Source: Omphiscola glabra (Eukaryota; Mollusca; Gastropoda; Lymnaeidae). From it: 64,000 nt of DNA. This document shows positions 33,421 to 45,013 of the stretch, one piece after another. Both the position numbers and the translations under genes were made by a program. The stretch lies in the NCBI GenBank assembly GCA_964017045.1, contig OZ024808.1, positions 11,624,284 through 11,688,283 of the forward strand. Reading direction: 5' to 3'. How positions within the stretch are numbered: position 1 is the first letter of the stretch; the number at the start of each line of letters is the position of its first letter. Under the pieces are notes generated by a model. That model did not search any database, was not told the DNA's origin, and saw nothing but the letters and a program-made list of their open reading frames with translations.

Positions 33421-34640
33421 GGTCGGGGACAGGCATTTTCTTCCAGCTGTGGAGTCACGTCATTGAGAACGTCGAGTGAGGTTGATATGTTTATGATGAA
33501 CACTAAGAAACTATTTCTGTGTTGTTATTGATCCAGTGCATTCTATTTTTGTGACAATCAATAACACACTTACACTGTCCTTATTATATCAGAATATAGT
33601 CAACTGTTCTTATTTCTTTACGCATTTCCAAGGTTATTATAATCACTAATAATATGGCTGGGGTGGGAAAAGAAAACGTGATGAGGGTCACCACCCTTTC
33701 AGCCCTGGGTGGACAAAGGAGGTTTAATTTGTTATGTGAATTCAATGGAAGACCTACACGCTTGTCTTGCCGCAAAGTCCGGCCACTTTGTTCAATTATG
33801 AAGATTTATTAATTTATTATTTCCACATAATGTTTGATTTTAATTTTTAAATTTTTAAAATAATAAACTCCCTACGACTCGGCTAACCCCCCCCCCTCCA
33901 CTTTCACCATTTATAGCCCCTCCCACACCCGTTGTTTGGCTCGCAGCTTCAAAAGTTTGCCCCCCCCCCCCCCCCCCCGCCTCACCCGCAGCATGAAGTG
34001 ATAAATCATGAAATATTAAAAAAACATTTAAAATAATTATCAATAAATTGGGCAACACGCCCTGCTGCATTGTGAATTATGGTCTGCCGTAGGGGCCTCG
34101 TGCAAGCACCTCGTGCAAACACGTTTGAGAATCGCTGCTCTACTCTGCGTCGATCGACGTTGTTGTTTTAATCGGTTATAAAAAAACATATGAAAGTGAA
34201 GACACACATTTATATAATCTTAAGTCCACAAAATACAGCACATACATCATGTTATATACGGTATTCAATGTGACGATCATCATTTTTATGTACGGTATTT
34301 CATAAGGTAATCCCTGGTTTCGCGTGAAGGGTAAAACAATTTTCGCTGCATTGCTGTATTCGGCAGGAGGTCGTTGCTCCCCCGACACCTGATCCGAAAA
34401 CTCCAAAAATAACTTACTTGTCATCATAACAAATGCAGTCGCAGTTGATTTGGGCATACATCATTGAGGTAAGGGGTCAAAGGTCACTTCATTAAACAAA
34501 AACATCCAAGAATCACCTTGGCCAATGTTGCATGCCGGATTTGCAGTTAATTATAGAATTGTCTGGCCCGCATAGTTATACTGATTGATTCGTTGTTTTG
34601 GACTGCTTCCTTTGAGAGATTCAAGTCAGCAACAGTCCCA
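33421..34640. other. No gene recognised
   Basis: C-runs lie near 33890 and 33960. 'acgtttgagaatcgctg' at 34120-34136 resembles the right end of a hAT element but has no partner. A minus-strand ORF at 34176-34457 was considered and not supported. Confidence 0.4.
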
Positions 34641-34872
34641 CATACCCATACACTTACACAAAAAACACAGACAAACACAAGCACAGACACAAACACAGAC
34701 ACAATCAAACACAGAGACACACAAACACAGACACACTTAAACACAGGCAGACACAGAAGCACACCCAAAAACACAAACACGCACAGAAACACACACAAAA
34801 ACAGACTCATACACACAAACACAGACAAACACGCACACATACACACGCGCACACACACACACACACACAAAG
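34641..34872. repeat. 'acacagacaca' degenerate simple repeat
   Basis: Irregular CA-rich repeat with 'aacacagacac' as the commonest word, ending in (CA)n at 34853-34868. A SPIN-like element begins 10 bp later. Confidence 0.9.
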
Positions 34873-34881
34873 ACACTAGGT

Positions 34882-35068
34882 CAGTGGTTCTCAACCTTCC
34901 TAATTCTGCGACCCTTTAATACAGATACTCATGCTGTAACGACCCCCAAACATAAAATTATTTTCGTTGCTCCTTCATAAATGTGTTTTCCAATGGTCTT
35001 ATGCGATCCCTGCGCAATGGTCGTTCGACCCCCAAAGGGGGTCGCGACCCACAGGTTGAGAACCGCCG
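34882..35068 (-). mobile_element. SPIN-like hAT MITE, near-perfect TSD
   Basis: Begins 'cagtggttctcaaccttcc' and ends 'gacccacaggttgagaacc' + 'gccg', the reverse orientation of the copy at 18184. The flanking 8-mers are cactaggt (34874-34881) and tactaggt (35069-35076), 7 of 8 identical. 'aaaattattttcgttgct' inside is shared with the 52428 copy. Confidence 0.92.
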
Positions 35069-35208
35069 TACTAGGTTCATAAGCCTATGTTCATCAGACC
35101 TGTGCCCAGCATGTAGGTGGCCCAAGCATGTAGGTGGCCCGTCGGCTTAAAACCCCGCGAAACCAAAACAGTTAACCGTACAATAACCATTTAACCAAAT
35201 AATTTCTA

Positions 35209-35249
<41 letters not shown>

Positions 35250-35689
35250 TTGTAATTTAAACATGTCATTAACCGAGTGCACCGTACAGTCGCCAGTCGG
35301 TATCAATAGAGAAATTATAATTGACTGGTGCTCTGCTTTTGAAAGGCTTCTTCATAATACAGGACGAGGAAAATCATCATGGTATTCGAATCATTACTGA
35401 TTGAACCTTTTATTTTAATTTTTTTTTTTAAAATTTCGACATGTTCATTCCTAGTTATGTTAAAAAAAGGAATTGAGAATCCCTGGAAGGTCGTCCGCTC
35501 GTCTTGTTTGTTTGGACTGTAACCGGTATACGGTAACACAACCCGGGCAGAAAATGTGTTTCTATTGGATTAACTTCTAATTGGTTCAAACCGACTGTAC
35601 TGTGTGACATGCAGGGAGTCATTACAGATCTTTATATGGAAGGTGGGGGCGGGTGATGGGAGACAATTTTGTTCTGGTTTGTGAAGAGA
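35069..35689. other. No gene; (TA)n tract
   Basis: A (TA)n microsatellite lies at about 35213-35247. The rest is unique-looking. Confidence 0.5.
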
Positions 35690-37095
35690 TGGGTGGTGAA
35701 CAGTTGAGTGGTGAATAGTTGGGTGGTGAACAGTTGGGTGGTGAAGTGTTGGATGGTGAACAGTTGGGTGGTGAATAGTTGGGTGGTGAACAGTTGGGTG
35801 GTGAAGTGTTGGATGGTGAACAGTTGGGTGGTGAATAGTTGGGTGGTGAACAGTTGGGTGGTGAAGTGTTGGATGGTGAACAGTTGGGTGGTGAATAGTT
35901 GGGTGGTGAACAGTTGGGTGGTGAACAGTTGGGTGCTGAAGAACTGGGTGGTGGAGAGTTGGGTGGTGAAGTGTTGGATGGTGAATAGCTGGGTTGTGAA
36001 CAGTTGGGTGGTGAAGTGTTGGATGGTGAACAGTTGGGTGGTGAATAGTTGGGTGGTGAAGAGTTGGGTGGTGAAGTGTTGGATGGTGAACAGTTGGGTG
36101 GTGAACAGTTGGGTGGTGAACAGTTGGGTGGTGAACAGTTGGGTGGTGAAGAGTTGGGTGGTGAAGAGTTGGGTGGTGAACAGTTGGGTGGTGAACAGTT
36201 GGGTGGTGAATAGTTGGGTGGTGAACAGTTGGGTGGTGAACAGTTGGGTGGTGAACAGTTGGGTGGTGAACAGTTGGGTGGTGAAGAGTTGGGTGGTGAA
36301 GATATGGGTGGTGAAGTGTTGGATGGTGAATAGCTGGGTTGTGAACAGTTGGGTGGTGAAGTGTTGGATGGTGAACAGTTGGGTGGTGAATAGTTGGGTG
36401 GTGAAGAGTTGGGTGGTGAAGTGTTGGATGGTGAACAGTTGGGTGGTGAACAGTTGGGTGCTGAAGAACTGGGTGGTGAACAGTTGGGTAGTGAACAGTT
36501 GGGTGGTGAAGAACTGAGTGGTGAAGAACTGGGTGGTGAAGAGCTGGGTGGTGAAGAACTGGGTGGTGAACAGTTGGGTGGTGAAGAACTGGGCGGTAAA
36601 CAGTTGGGTGGTGAAGTGTTGGATGGTGAACAGTTGGGTGGTGAACAGTTGGGTGGTGAACAGTTGGGTGGTGAAGAGTTGGGTGGGGAAGAGTTGGGTG
36701 GTGAAGTGTTGGATGGTGAATAGCTGGGTTGTGAACATTTGGGTGGTGAAGTGTTGGATGGTGAACAGTTGGGTGGTGAATAGTTGGGTGGTGAAGAGTT
36801 GGGTGGTGAAGTTTTGGATGGTGAACAGTTGGGTGGTGAACAGTTGGGTGCTGAAGAACTGGGTGGTGAACAGTTGGGTAGTGAAGAACTGGGCGGTGGA
36901 GAGTTGGGTGGTGAAGAGCTGGGCGGTGGAGAGTTGGGTGGTGAACAGATGGGTGGTGAAGAACTGAGTGGTGAAGAACTGGGTGGTGAACAGTTGGGTA
37001 GTGAAGAACTGGATGGTGAAGAGTTGGGTGGTGAACAGTTGGGTAGTGAAGAACTGGGTGGTGAACAGTTGGGTAGTGAAGAGCTGGGTGTGCAT
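35690..37095. repeat. 15-bp minisatellite, ~94 copies, higher-order structure
   Basis: The unit is 'gggtggtgaacagtt'. Variants 'gtgaatagtt', 'gtgaagtgttggat' and 'gctgaagaactg' recur in the same order in blocks of 60-75 bp and again in larger blocks. Two overlapping minus-strand ORFs of 514 and 530 codons and several plus-strand ORFs all span the array. The 5-codon period keeps several frames open at once, which argues against any being a gene. Confidence 0.97.
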
Positions 37096-37104
37096 CAGCA
37101 TTAA

Positions 37105-37639
37105 AGTCATCCATTTTGAAAGGGCAAGCGGGTAGGGGTGGGGGGAGCCATACGAAATTCCCGGAAGGGGTGGGGTATCAGATGCATCACAGACCCGGAA
37201 CTTCCGGAAAGGGTGATCTGCCAAGTCACCAATAATTGTGACGTACTTTATTGTCGTACGGATGATGTATTATAAGATGGTATGAGACTTCGGCTGTGTT
37301 TTGTGGGTGGAGGGTGATGGCTTGGGGGGGGGGGCTGTGTTTGATACATGGTGGAGGTAGGGCGGGGGGGGGGGTCATAATATGATGTCGACGTTTGAAA
37401 CAGGGAGCTAATGATGGGATTAAAGGGAGTTAATTGTGAGCGCTAAACGCCCTTCAAATGTCAAACGTGATTACTGGAGCTGCAGTAGTTCTAATAGCTG
37501 CACGCACGTTTTTGCTTACTAAGTGATCAGAGAACTCAGAGAGGGACACACAAGCAGCAGACAAAAAAAAACTGTCAACGTGTTCATATTTTAACTTACA
37601 TTGTTGGCACTGAACGTTATTTGCGCGTTGTTAAATGTT
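37105..37639. other. No gene; G-runs
   Basis: G-runs lie near 37325 and 37364 in unique-looking sequence. No exon was recognised. Confidence 0.4.
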
Positions 37640-37800
37640 TGAACACAGTATTTTGTTTTACTATATCGTATAGTGCGTTCAAAAAGAAATTTGAACCAAA
37701 AATTTTAACGTGTGAACTGAAAAAAAAAAGATTCGACCAAATTTCCGTTCGATCAATTTTCCGTCGACGAAATTTCTTTCAAACAAATTTCCGGTAAACA
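37640..37800 (+). mobile_element. Left copy of an inverted dispersed pair
   Basis: 'attttgttttactatat' plus 'gtgcgttcaaaaagaaattt' and later 'caaacaaatttccgg' reappear in reverse complement at 39295-39500, including the 'aaatttc' repeats between. The two copies could be separate insertions of one element or the ends of one about 1.86-kb element. Confidence 0.6.
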
Positions 37801-38339
37801 TTTCAAACGGTCTGTTTTATTCTGATGAGTCGACTTAAAAATTAAGTCTCAACACCCCCCCCCACCCCCACACACACACACACACTTTTATGAATAATTA
37901 GTTAACGCAGAGTGCACAGGAAGAGGAAAAGGGCTAAGGTAGGCAACTCTCGCCGTTGTTGTGAATGAACCGGAAGTACAATTAAGTTTAACTTTTGACA
38001 AACGGTGGTTTCGTTGAGGCCCCAAACTGGTCCCAACCGCCGTCGTTACGCTAGGCCCGACTGGATCAGTTGTCGCATCGGACCGCTGTCTCGTTGTCTT
38101 CCCTTGGTAAGCTGTACGCTCTGAGACGACATGGCGAGGTGTCAACAAGGCCGGCATGCAAGGCGGCAGGACATCGACCCGGGGCGTCTAATTTGTGGGG
38201 ACCCGGGGCGTCTAATTTGTGGAGACCCGTGGGGAGTCTAAGTTTTGTTACTGAAATAATGTGTGGGTTTTGTTTTCCGAGTTTCCATGAATAAGGACCC
38301 TAATTGGAAAATATTTGGGCGAAGCCATCAAAAGTACAA
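37801..38339. other. No gene; duplicated 'ggggcgtctaatttgtgg'
   Basis: A C-run and (CA)n lie near 37853-37886. Two direct copies of 'acccggggcgtctaatttgt' lie at about 38180-38222. Nothing else was recognised. Confidence 0.4.
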
Positions 38340-38470
38340 ATTTCTGTTAACCAATATACTGTGGTCCATTATCCAATATAGTGTATGTTATCCAATTAAG
38401 TGTCTGTTATCCAATATAGTGTCTGTTATCCAATATAGTGTCTGTTATCCAATATAATCGTGTGTGATAT
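38340..38470. repeat. 19-bp tandem repeat, ~6 copies
   Basis: The unit is 'tatccaatatagtgtctgt'. Looser 'ttatccaa' copies continue to about 38700. Confidence 0.85.
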
Positions 38471-39294
38471 CCATAAGTTGATATCTGTTATCCAATATAA
38501 TTTTGATAATTATCCAAGATAAAGAAGCCACTATCCAAGAAAATGTTGCCAGTTATCCATATTATGGTTTTCATATATCCACGGGAATAGTGCCAGTTAA
38601 TCAGTATCATGTCGGCGGCTATCCAAGCTGAAAATAGCCAGGCATCCATATCCATTTTTTCCAGCTATCCACAAATTACGTATACAGTCGTCCATGGACA
38701 AACTGTTAATATGCTGACGTAGACAAGGAAACGTTTCTTGAGACTGGTGTAGGCATTTAATCAGGCCCCGCGCGGGGGGGGGGGGGGGCGGGAGGGGGGA
38801 TAGAGAGAGAAGGGGGGAGAGAGTGCATGGTATAATTTAACAAACACCTTATTTAAAATTAACATGACACAAAGGTTATGTGTGCATGAAGTCAAATAAA
38901 GGGACCATGGCGTTGGAAGTAAAGACAGACCGAATGTGATTTTTCTGGTTTTGGGTCGAAACCGAAAGCAAACCGAAAGTTAAAAAATGACCCTCGGCTG
39001 ACACCGAAACCGAAAGGTAAATATTAAAATGTTATTTCATTGAACATTTATGCGCGTGGTAACGAAGGAATGCCGATGAAGTAACGCATTGAATAGACCT
39101 AGGGTTCCTTAATTTATTTAAATATATATTAATTTAAAACATAAACATTAGTGGATATGTTATCAAAGAAACACAATTGTTTGGCCCCCTGAGGTGGTTT
39201 TAGCTACAGTTTATGAGGCTAGGGGGCGTTCATCGACAATGTCAACCCCCTCAGTCATGAAAATCACAAACCATACTGAACACACTTTATAGGG
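38471..39294. other. No gene recognised
   Basis: Degenerate 'tatccaa' words extend to about 38700. A G-run lies near 38775. No exon or RNA gene was recognised. Confidence 0.4.
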
Positions 39295-39500
39295 CTACCG
39301 GAAATTTGTTTGAAAAGAAATTTCTTTGCCGAAAATTGATCGACGGAAGTTTGATCGAAGGGAAATTTGATTGAACGGAAGTTTGGTCGAGCGGAAGTTT
39401 GGTCGAATTTATTTTTTCAATTCACACGATCAAATTTTGCGACAAATTTCTTCTTCAACGCGATATACTATATAGTAAAACAAAATAATGCGTTCAAAAC
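39295..39500 (-). mobile_element. Right copy of the inverted dispersed pair
   Basis: Reverse complement of 37640-37800, with 'ccggaaatttgtttg' at the left and 'actatatagtaaaacaaaat' at the right. The interior expands a 'gaacggaagtttggtcga' motif three to four times. Confidence 0.6.
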
Positions 39501-39519
39501 GAAATTTGACGGCTTGCAA

Positions 39520-39835
39520 CCGCACATTTTGTTTTCACGCCACTAAACTATATTAATATTCTATTGACCCCCCCCCCCCCCCCGCCCCGCTTTGACACAG
39601 CAGATTAATTTTAAAAAACCAAGAAAATATTACGCACTAAACGCACTTACGATTTAAAAAAAAAAAAAAAAAAGACTCATTTAGCGCAGTTATCGGGAAT
39701 TTCATTTTATCTTCCCTTTGAAGAACAGGAAATGAGTCAATTTGCCAGGCGTCAGATCGATAGCTTGACGGGAAGTGGGCGAATTTGCCGTCCGTTATGA
39801 GTACTAATTGGGATTCTTATAAAGTGCGTTACTTG
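39520..39835. mobile_element. Dispersed repeat shared with 48490-48770
   Basis: The block with 'atattacgcactaaacgcac' and 'gcgcagttatcgggaattt' recurs inverted at 48505-48690. Nearby 'ttgggattcttataaagtgc' recurs in the same orientation near 48730. Family unknown; a C-run lies at 39567-39584. Confidence 0.55.
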
Positions 39836-40394
39836 TATGCGTGTTTTGTCCAATTTTCAGTCCCCACCCCCATTGGTCGATATTACATTTTATAAAGGAT
39901 ATATACGAAAAACATTGTTCATTGTTGATAAGTTTTTGGATGGTTTGTGAGTAGCCCTGAACATGTTGACCAGTCACTCGACTGCGGTTAAGTTCTCTCA
40001 TTTTTTTTAAACATCTAAACTTGTTCAGGTAAAGACTGTTGGACTCGCGGGACCGTGTAGTATTGATCCGTGACGAGAGTGTGTCGAGTGTGCTCGGGGG
40101 GACCGCGTGGTGTTTCGCGTCCTTCTTAAAAACGTGGGTAATATATTGTAAAGTAGATTGTCAACACTCGGGTGACGTCATGGAATTAGGGCTTGTAAGA
40201 AGGACGTCGATTAACGTATGAAGTAGGTGTATGCATACATGTATGTGCCTATATCTCTGTATGTGTTGCGTTTCTAGGTATGCTTGTGCTTATGTAATAT
40301 GTTTGTATAGGGGAATGAGGTGGGTAAGGGGTGCTGAAATATGAGGTGTTGGGGGGGGGGCGGGTAGAATAAATGTATGTACATTTAATCTCTG
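39836..40394. other. No gene recognised
   Basis: Unique-looking. A short plus-strand ORF at 40039-40221 has no recognisable homology or convincing splice frame. Confidence 0.35.
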
Positions 40395-40797
40395 TGTATC
40401 CTTTTGAGGGCGTCACGTTGTCCCGTTATCTAGCCTTTGTCAGAGACTTTTGTGTATCCTTTTGAGGGCGTCACGTTGTCCCGTTATCTAGCCTTTGTCA
40501 GAGACTTTTGTGTATCCTTTTGAGGGCGTCACGTTGTCCCGTTATCTAGCCTTTGTCAGAGACTTTTGTGTATCCTTTTGAGGGCGTCACGTTGTCCCGT
40601 TATCTAGCCTTTGTCAGAGACTTTTGTGTATCCTTTTGACGGCGTCACGTTGTCCCGTTATCTAGCCTTTGTCAGAGACTTTTGTGTATCCTTTTGACGG
40701 CGTCACGTTGTCCCGTTATCTTGCCTTTGTCAGAGACTTTTGTGTATCCTTTTGAGGGCGTCACGTTGTCCCGTTATCTAGCCTTTGTCACAGACTT
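40395..40797. repeat. 58-bp minisatellite, 7 copies
   Basis: Units contain 'tgtatccttttgagggcgtc' and 'cgttatctagcctttgtcag', with only one or two substitutions per copy. The array is followed at once by a LINE 3' end. Confidence 0.96.
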
Positions 40798-40990
40798 TCC
40801 ATTTGCTCACACATCGTTGAAGCGGTTCAACTTACCTTGTCGGTTCCCACAGCAGAGCGTTCATTTTATGTGCATTTATCGCAACTGTGTCATCTATTTG
40901 TTTTTGTTTTTTTATGTACAGCGTGGTGAGCTTAGCCCTAGGCTGGGGTACCACGCTTTAGAAAACTGCAAATAATAATAATAATAATAA
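40798..40990 (+). mobile_element. LINE 3' UTR and (ATA)n tail
   Basis: 'gcgtggtgagcttagcccta' and 'ggggtaccacgcttta', followed by (ATA)n at 40973-40989, match in reverse the 3' UTR of the LINE at 41020-42300. The two copies are tail to tail. Confidence 0.75.
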
Positions 40991-41019
40991 GTCGTCCATG
41001 TTGTGTTTATAATTATTTT

Positions 41020-42300
41020 TTTATTATTATTATGTGTCTCATAAAGCGCGGTACCCAAGCCTAGTGCTGGGCTCACCGTGCCGTACATAAAAATATCAGC
41101 AAACATAATCATGACATTACAAAATATCATACATTAATTTATTTTTAAAAACACCTATATAAAAACAAAACAAAAACAAATGTATATTCATTCACCCCAT
41201 CCACACCAGAACGCTTACATGTCAAGTCACGGACAGCAACCAGCAGCATCGTTTGTCGGAAATTGGGGGGAATCAGTCGGGATAGTAGAGTTTAAAGAGA
41301 TGTCTTTTGAGCGCAGTTTTAAAGCCCTGTACGGTCGGCATATTGCGAATGTTTAGTGGGAGATCATGTTTGGAGGCGCAGAAATAGAAATATCGTTTAC
41401 CGTAGGTTTTAGTGCGTGTTCTGTGGAAAGAAAGAACACGCGTGTCTGCGGAGGAACGAAGGTTTCAAAGTGGTGAATAGACAGAAAGAAGTTCAGTAAG
41501 ATAGAAAGGGCAGGAACCAGAGAAAAAGCTGTGACAGAGAACATACAGCTTGTAATCAATGCGTGCCTGTGTGAGGAGCCAATGAAGTGAGTGAAGTAGT
41601 GGTGTGACGTGATCACGTTTCTTTGCCTCAAGACCTAACCTAGCAGCTGAATTTTGAACTTTCTGCAGTTTTTCTATGAAATTTTTGGTGAATCTGACAG
41701 AAGAGAGTTACAATAGTCAAGACGAGAGAGAACAAGAGCACAGACTAGTGCACTAACTGTGAGGTAGATGCGGATGGAACTGATCTGACGGATAGCTGTG
41801 TATGCAGAGCAACAGATGTGAGAAGTATGATTATTGAGAGACATGTTTTCAGAAAGAATGGAACTCAGTTACCTAGCCGATGATGTGAACTCCATATCGG
41901 AGCTACCTACATGAAACGAGATGGCGGAGAGCTGAGTTAGAGGATGATTCATGATTGTGAATGAGGAGTGCTTCCGTTTTGTCATCGTTTAGCTTTAAGT
42001 TGCTGAAAGTCATCCATGACTCGACATCACCAATGCTCTCCTAGCAAGGTGTGGATAGCAGAATCCACAAGAGAGGGATGGGTATGCTTGTATAGCTGCG
42101 TGTCATCTGCGAATGATTGGCTCTCAACAGCATGCCTCCCAAGCAAGAGGAGCAGCGGCCTGGTATACATTGTGTAAGATTGGACCCAAAACGGACCCCT
42201 GTGGCACTCCGTACACCAAGTCAGCACTACCAGAGAGACAGCCTTCAACAGCGACCGCCTGATTTCTATCGGAGAGGTATAACCGAAACCAAGCCGAAAC
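41020..42300 (-). pseudogene. Decayed CR1-like LINE reverse transcriptase
   Basis: On the minus strand, from about 42295, pieces of a LINE ORF2 follow in order but in shifting frames. These are AWFRLYLSDRNQAV, GVPQGSVLGP (RT motif), then FADDTQLYK (the catalytic F/Y-A-D-D box, near 42113-42102), LKLNDDKTEALLIHN, SRLDYCNSLL, QKVQNSAARL and the C-terminal FKTALKRHLFKLYY. At least three frameshifts or stops break it. It ends in a 3' UTR and a TAA-type tail at 41033-41020. It would have supplied reverse transcriptase for retrotransposition. It lacks the endonuclease half and is inactive. Confidence 0.88.
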
Positions 42301-42599
42301 TGGACCAGAAATTATAAAGTAATTTTCAAGGGTTTACGCCTGCTATGGCGGAGGGAGGATGGGGTTGTGGAAAAAAAAAGGGGGGGGGGGCAAAATATCA
42401 TAAACTCTCTACACGTCCAAGAGGAAGTTTGCGTTGTTTATTTAAGGGCAGTCCTTTGTTTTAATAGGACCAGAAACATAAAGAGGTTGACAGTCGGTAG
42501 CAATCACCGCCCCCCCCCCCCACTTCCCACGCCCTTCTGGACTCGCCCATGACTTAAGTTTGTTTGATGTGTATTTTGAAATGTTGACTGAGGGACGGG
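42301..42599. other. No recognisable feature
   Basis: A- and G-runs lie near 42370 and a C-run lies near 42510. Nothing else was recognised. Confidence 0.35.
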
Positions 42600-42753
42600 C
42601 AGAGGCGTAGCAGCGGGCGGTCCGGTCAGGGTGGTAATTTTTTTTCTCTTTATTTTTAGGGGCGCATTTTCGGGGAACTGCAGACTTGTTTGTGGAAGGG
42701 GCGGCAAAAATCTCGGCCCGCCCTGGGCGCGATTAACCCTAGCTACGCCACTG
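42600..42753. mobile_element. 154-bp MITE, CAGTGGCGTAGC family
   Basis: Left 'cagaggcgtagcagcggg' and right 'cctagctacgccactg' are inverted repeats. The interior has 'gcattttcggggaactgcag' and 'ctcggcccgccctggg', shared with 9171 and 28116. Flanks gggacggg and ggtagggg match at 6 of 8 positions. Confidence 0.82.
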
Positions 42754-43107
42754 GGTAGGGGGTGCTGAAATAAATTTAAAAATCCAATGGATAATGCCGT
42801 CCTTCCCCCACCCCCTACTTCCTGTACAGAGGTGTACCGAATGGTCTGTCCATCCATGTTTCGTAGATCAGAGTCACAACATTGTTTTATGCGCACTTAG
42901 CTTGGAGATTTCAACAAAAAATTTGGGCCCATGAGTAGTTATGTTAGCTGGAGTCGTTAAAAAGCTGAGATGGCTTAATGAGCGTCAACTTCCCCCGGAT
43001 ATGGTGGGGAGGAGCGTTGCTAACAAGTGACCTTCAAAACGTCGATCCGACCAAAGAGACGAACACACGCGCGGGGCTGATGTCCAGCTAATAAAACAGG
43101 CTCTACT
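42754..43107. other. No recognisable feature
   Basis: Unique-looking sequence. No exon was recognised. Confidence 0.35.
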
Positions 43108-43683
43108 GAAGTGAGAGGTTGGGATTGAAAAACGATTAAAAATATTATTTTTGGGGTTGTAAGACAAAAATGAGGTATCCAATGAAAGATAATGGAACGG
43201 ACTATACGTTTGTAAGCTTACTTCTTCGGTTTAACTAAAATAAACTACCACAAATGACATCCGAATAGCACTGAGTCTAATGGTACCCGGGTGCGAAAGG
43301 CGGCGCTGCGTGTCTGGGCAGTGGCGTAGTGAGGGGGGAGCAAGGGGGGCATCATGCCCCGGGCGCTACTCACAAAGGGGCGCCAAATGGTATATTTTAC
43401 TATATATTGTATGGTTTTCGAATAAAGGGGGGGGGCGCTAAAAAGGTATTGGGGGCGCTAAAACGGTATTGTGCCCCGGGCGCGAGTTAAGCTCGCTACG
43501 CCACTGTGTCTGGGTCCATTTTGACTAATGCTATTCGGATGTCGTTTGTGGTAGTTTATTTTAGTTAAACTGAAGAATTAAGTTTACAGACGTATAGTCC
43601 ATTCTTTCATTGGATTCCTCATTTTGTCTTACAAACCCAACAATGATATTTTAAATAGTTTTTTAATCCCAACCTCTCACTTC
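43108..43683. repeat. Large inverted repeat (~165-bp arms) split by a MITE
   Basis: The left arm, about 43108-43276, and right arm, about 43524-43683, are reverse complements with roughly 90% identity by eye. They share the 'gaagtgagaggttgggatt' block and a 'aactaccacaaatgacatcc' block. The loop holds a younger MITE (43319-43506). 'ggtacccgggt' occurs both inside the loop and just outside the right arm. Confidence 0.88.
43319..43506. mobile_element. 188-bp hAT-like MITE with perfect TSD
   Basis: The ends are 'cagtggcgtagtgagg' and 'gctcgctacgccactg'. A perfect 8-bp duplication, tgtctggg, lies at 43311-43318 and 43507-43514. The interior repeats 'gccccgggcgc' and 'gggggcgctaaaa' boxes. It inserted within the loop of a pre-existing palindrome. 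Confidence 0.94.
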
Positions 43684-45013
43684 TGGTACCCGGGTACCAA
43701 TAGCCACTTAGTTTTTAAAACAATCCCCCCACCCCAGCATTTAGCCTTGGGTGTAAGGGGGGGGGGGGCTACACATTAATAAACACTCTGAGAAAGTTTT
43801 ATCATGTCCAGTTGCGGACAAAGTAGTCCGACTTGACCCCTTGCGCAAACCCAGGTTCCTATCCGAGAAAATGTACTTCTACGAATGACAGATGACATAC
43901 CATATGCCACTCAATGAGAAAAGCACGAGGTAAACAATGTTAGCATCCTTGGCTTAATCCCGGAGTCGAAAAAATAAATGTTCTTGAGGCTTCCTGATAA
44001 AACACCGGAAGGTTATCCGCAGAAGAAATTAACCCTGCATGACGTCATACAATGAACTCTCAGACTCAAAACGTATTTCCCCCAACCTACGTCATTCAAT
44101 TATTATTTAATTGAGTTCATTGGCTCAGGTGATTCACTGTCGTATCATTTGTTGGGGTGGGGGGGGGGGGGGGGTTGGGAAAATACCTTCTGTAGATGGA
44201 TACGTCATATCTGAGATTAAACTCTCGGTATGTAGGTCATCGGTGTCAAGGTCGCCCCAACGCGTTGTAAGGCTTCTCTGTTTGAGCGTATACCTGGGTG
44301 CGTGTTTTCTCTTTTGATTTCATAACTATGCACGCAGTAAACAGCTTTTTCAACAGAAACATATAAAAAATATACATTATAACGACTGGGCACGACGATA
44401 TACTTCTATATTAAAGATTTGTTTTCAGCTTTATTTGATGCGTTTCAGTTCGTACTTAAAATAAAAATATCCTTAGACTTAGATGTTTCGGGGACTTGGT
44501 GCACTCATTGAACTTTCTATACCACCTCTCTATGAACTTCTCTGCGTTCTCTATCTGAAACCATCTACCCCACCCCATTACTCCTCCTCAACATACCCTC
44601 TCCCTCCCCAACATAAACCCCTAAGGTGTCCCTCTCCCAAATCATACACCAAACCCCTAACAATTGATTACCGAATTTCGGCCAGCAAGGCCTCGTGGTA
44701 TTGAAGCAATTACTCCATTGTCAGTTATATAAGCTCACGCAGATGTCAACTTAGTCATTCGTCAACTTCGTCAGCAGTCAATTTTTTCATATATCAACTT
44801 TGTCAGATGTCATCTTGTTCTTGTTTTTTTTTTTTTTTGTAATTTCTGGTACAACACCACTTTAGAAAATCTATTTTCTTTGCCAGTTGGTTGTTGTGGT
44901 AACAAATCTATTTTAAGCTAAGTGAAATTCCACCAGAGACCGGAAGTCATCCCCACGCACGTGCCACAATTACGTATTTTTCAAATATAAAAAAAAAAAA
45001 AAAAAAAAGCAAC
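43684..45013. other. No gene; degenerate 'gtcaactt' words
   Basis: G-runs lie near 43757 and 44157. Loose 18-bp 'cgtcaacttngtcag' copies lie at about 44735-44830. A T-run lies near 44826 and an A-run near 44990. No exon was recognised. Confidence 0.4.

Noticed and set aside
34176..34457. Minus-strand ORF with an internal GTAAGT as a coding exon
   Set aside because: No recognisable domain and no acceptor or partner exon in phase.
35570..37224. 514- and 530-codon minus-strand ORFs as a histidine/proline-rich protein gene
   Set aside because: The two ORFs overlap in different frames over the same 15-bp array, and the plus strand is also open. Not treated as genes without RNA evidence.
42117..42317. 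Plus-strand ORF in the LINE region
   Set aside because: It is the antisense shadow of the minus-strand reverse-transcriptase remnant, which has the FADD box in the other strand.
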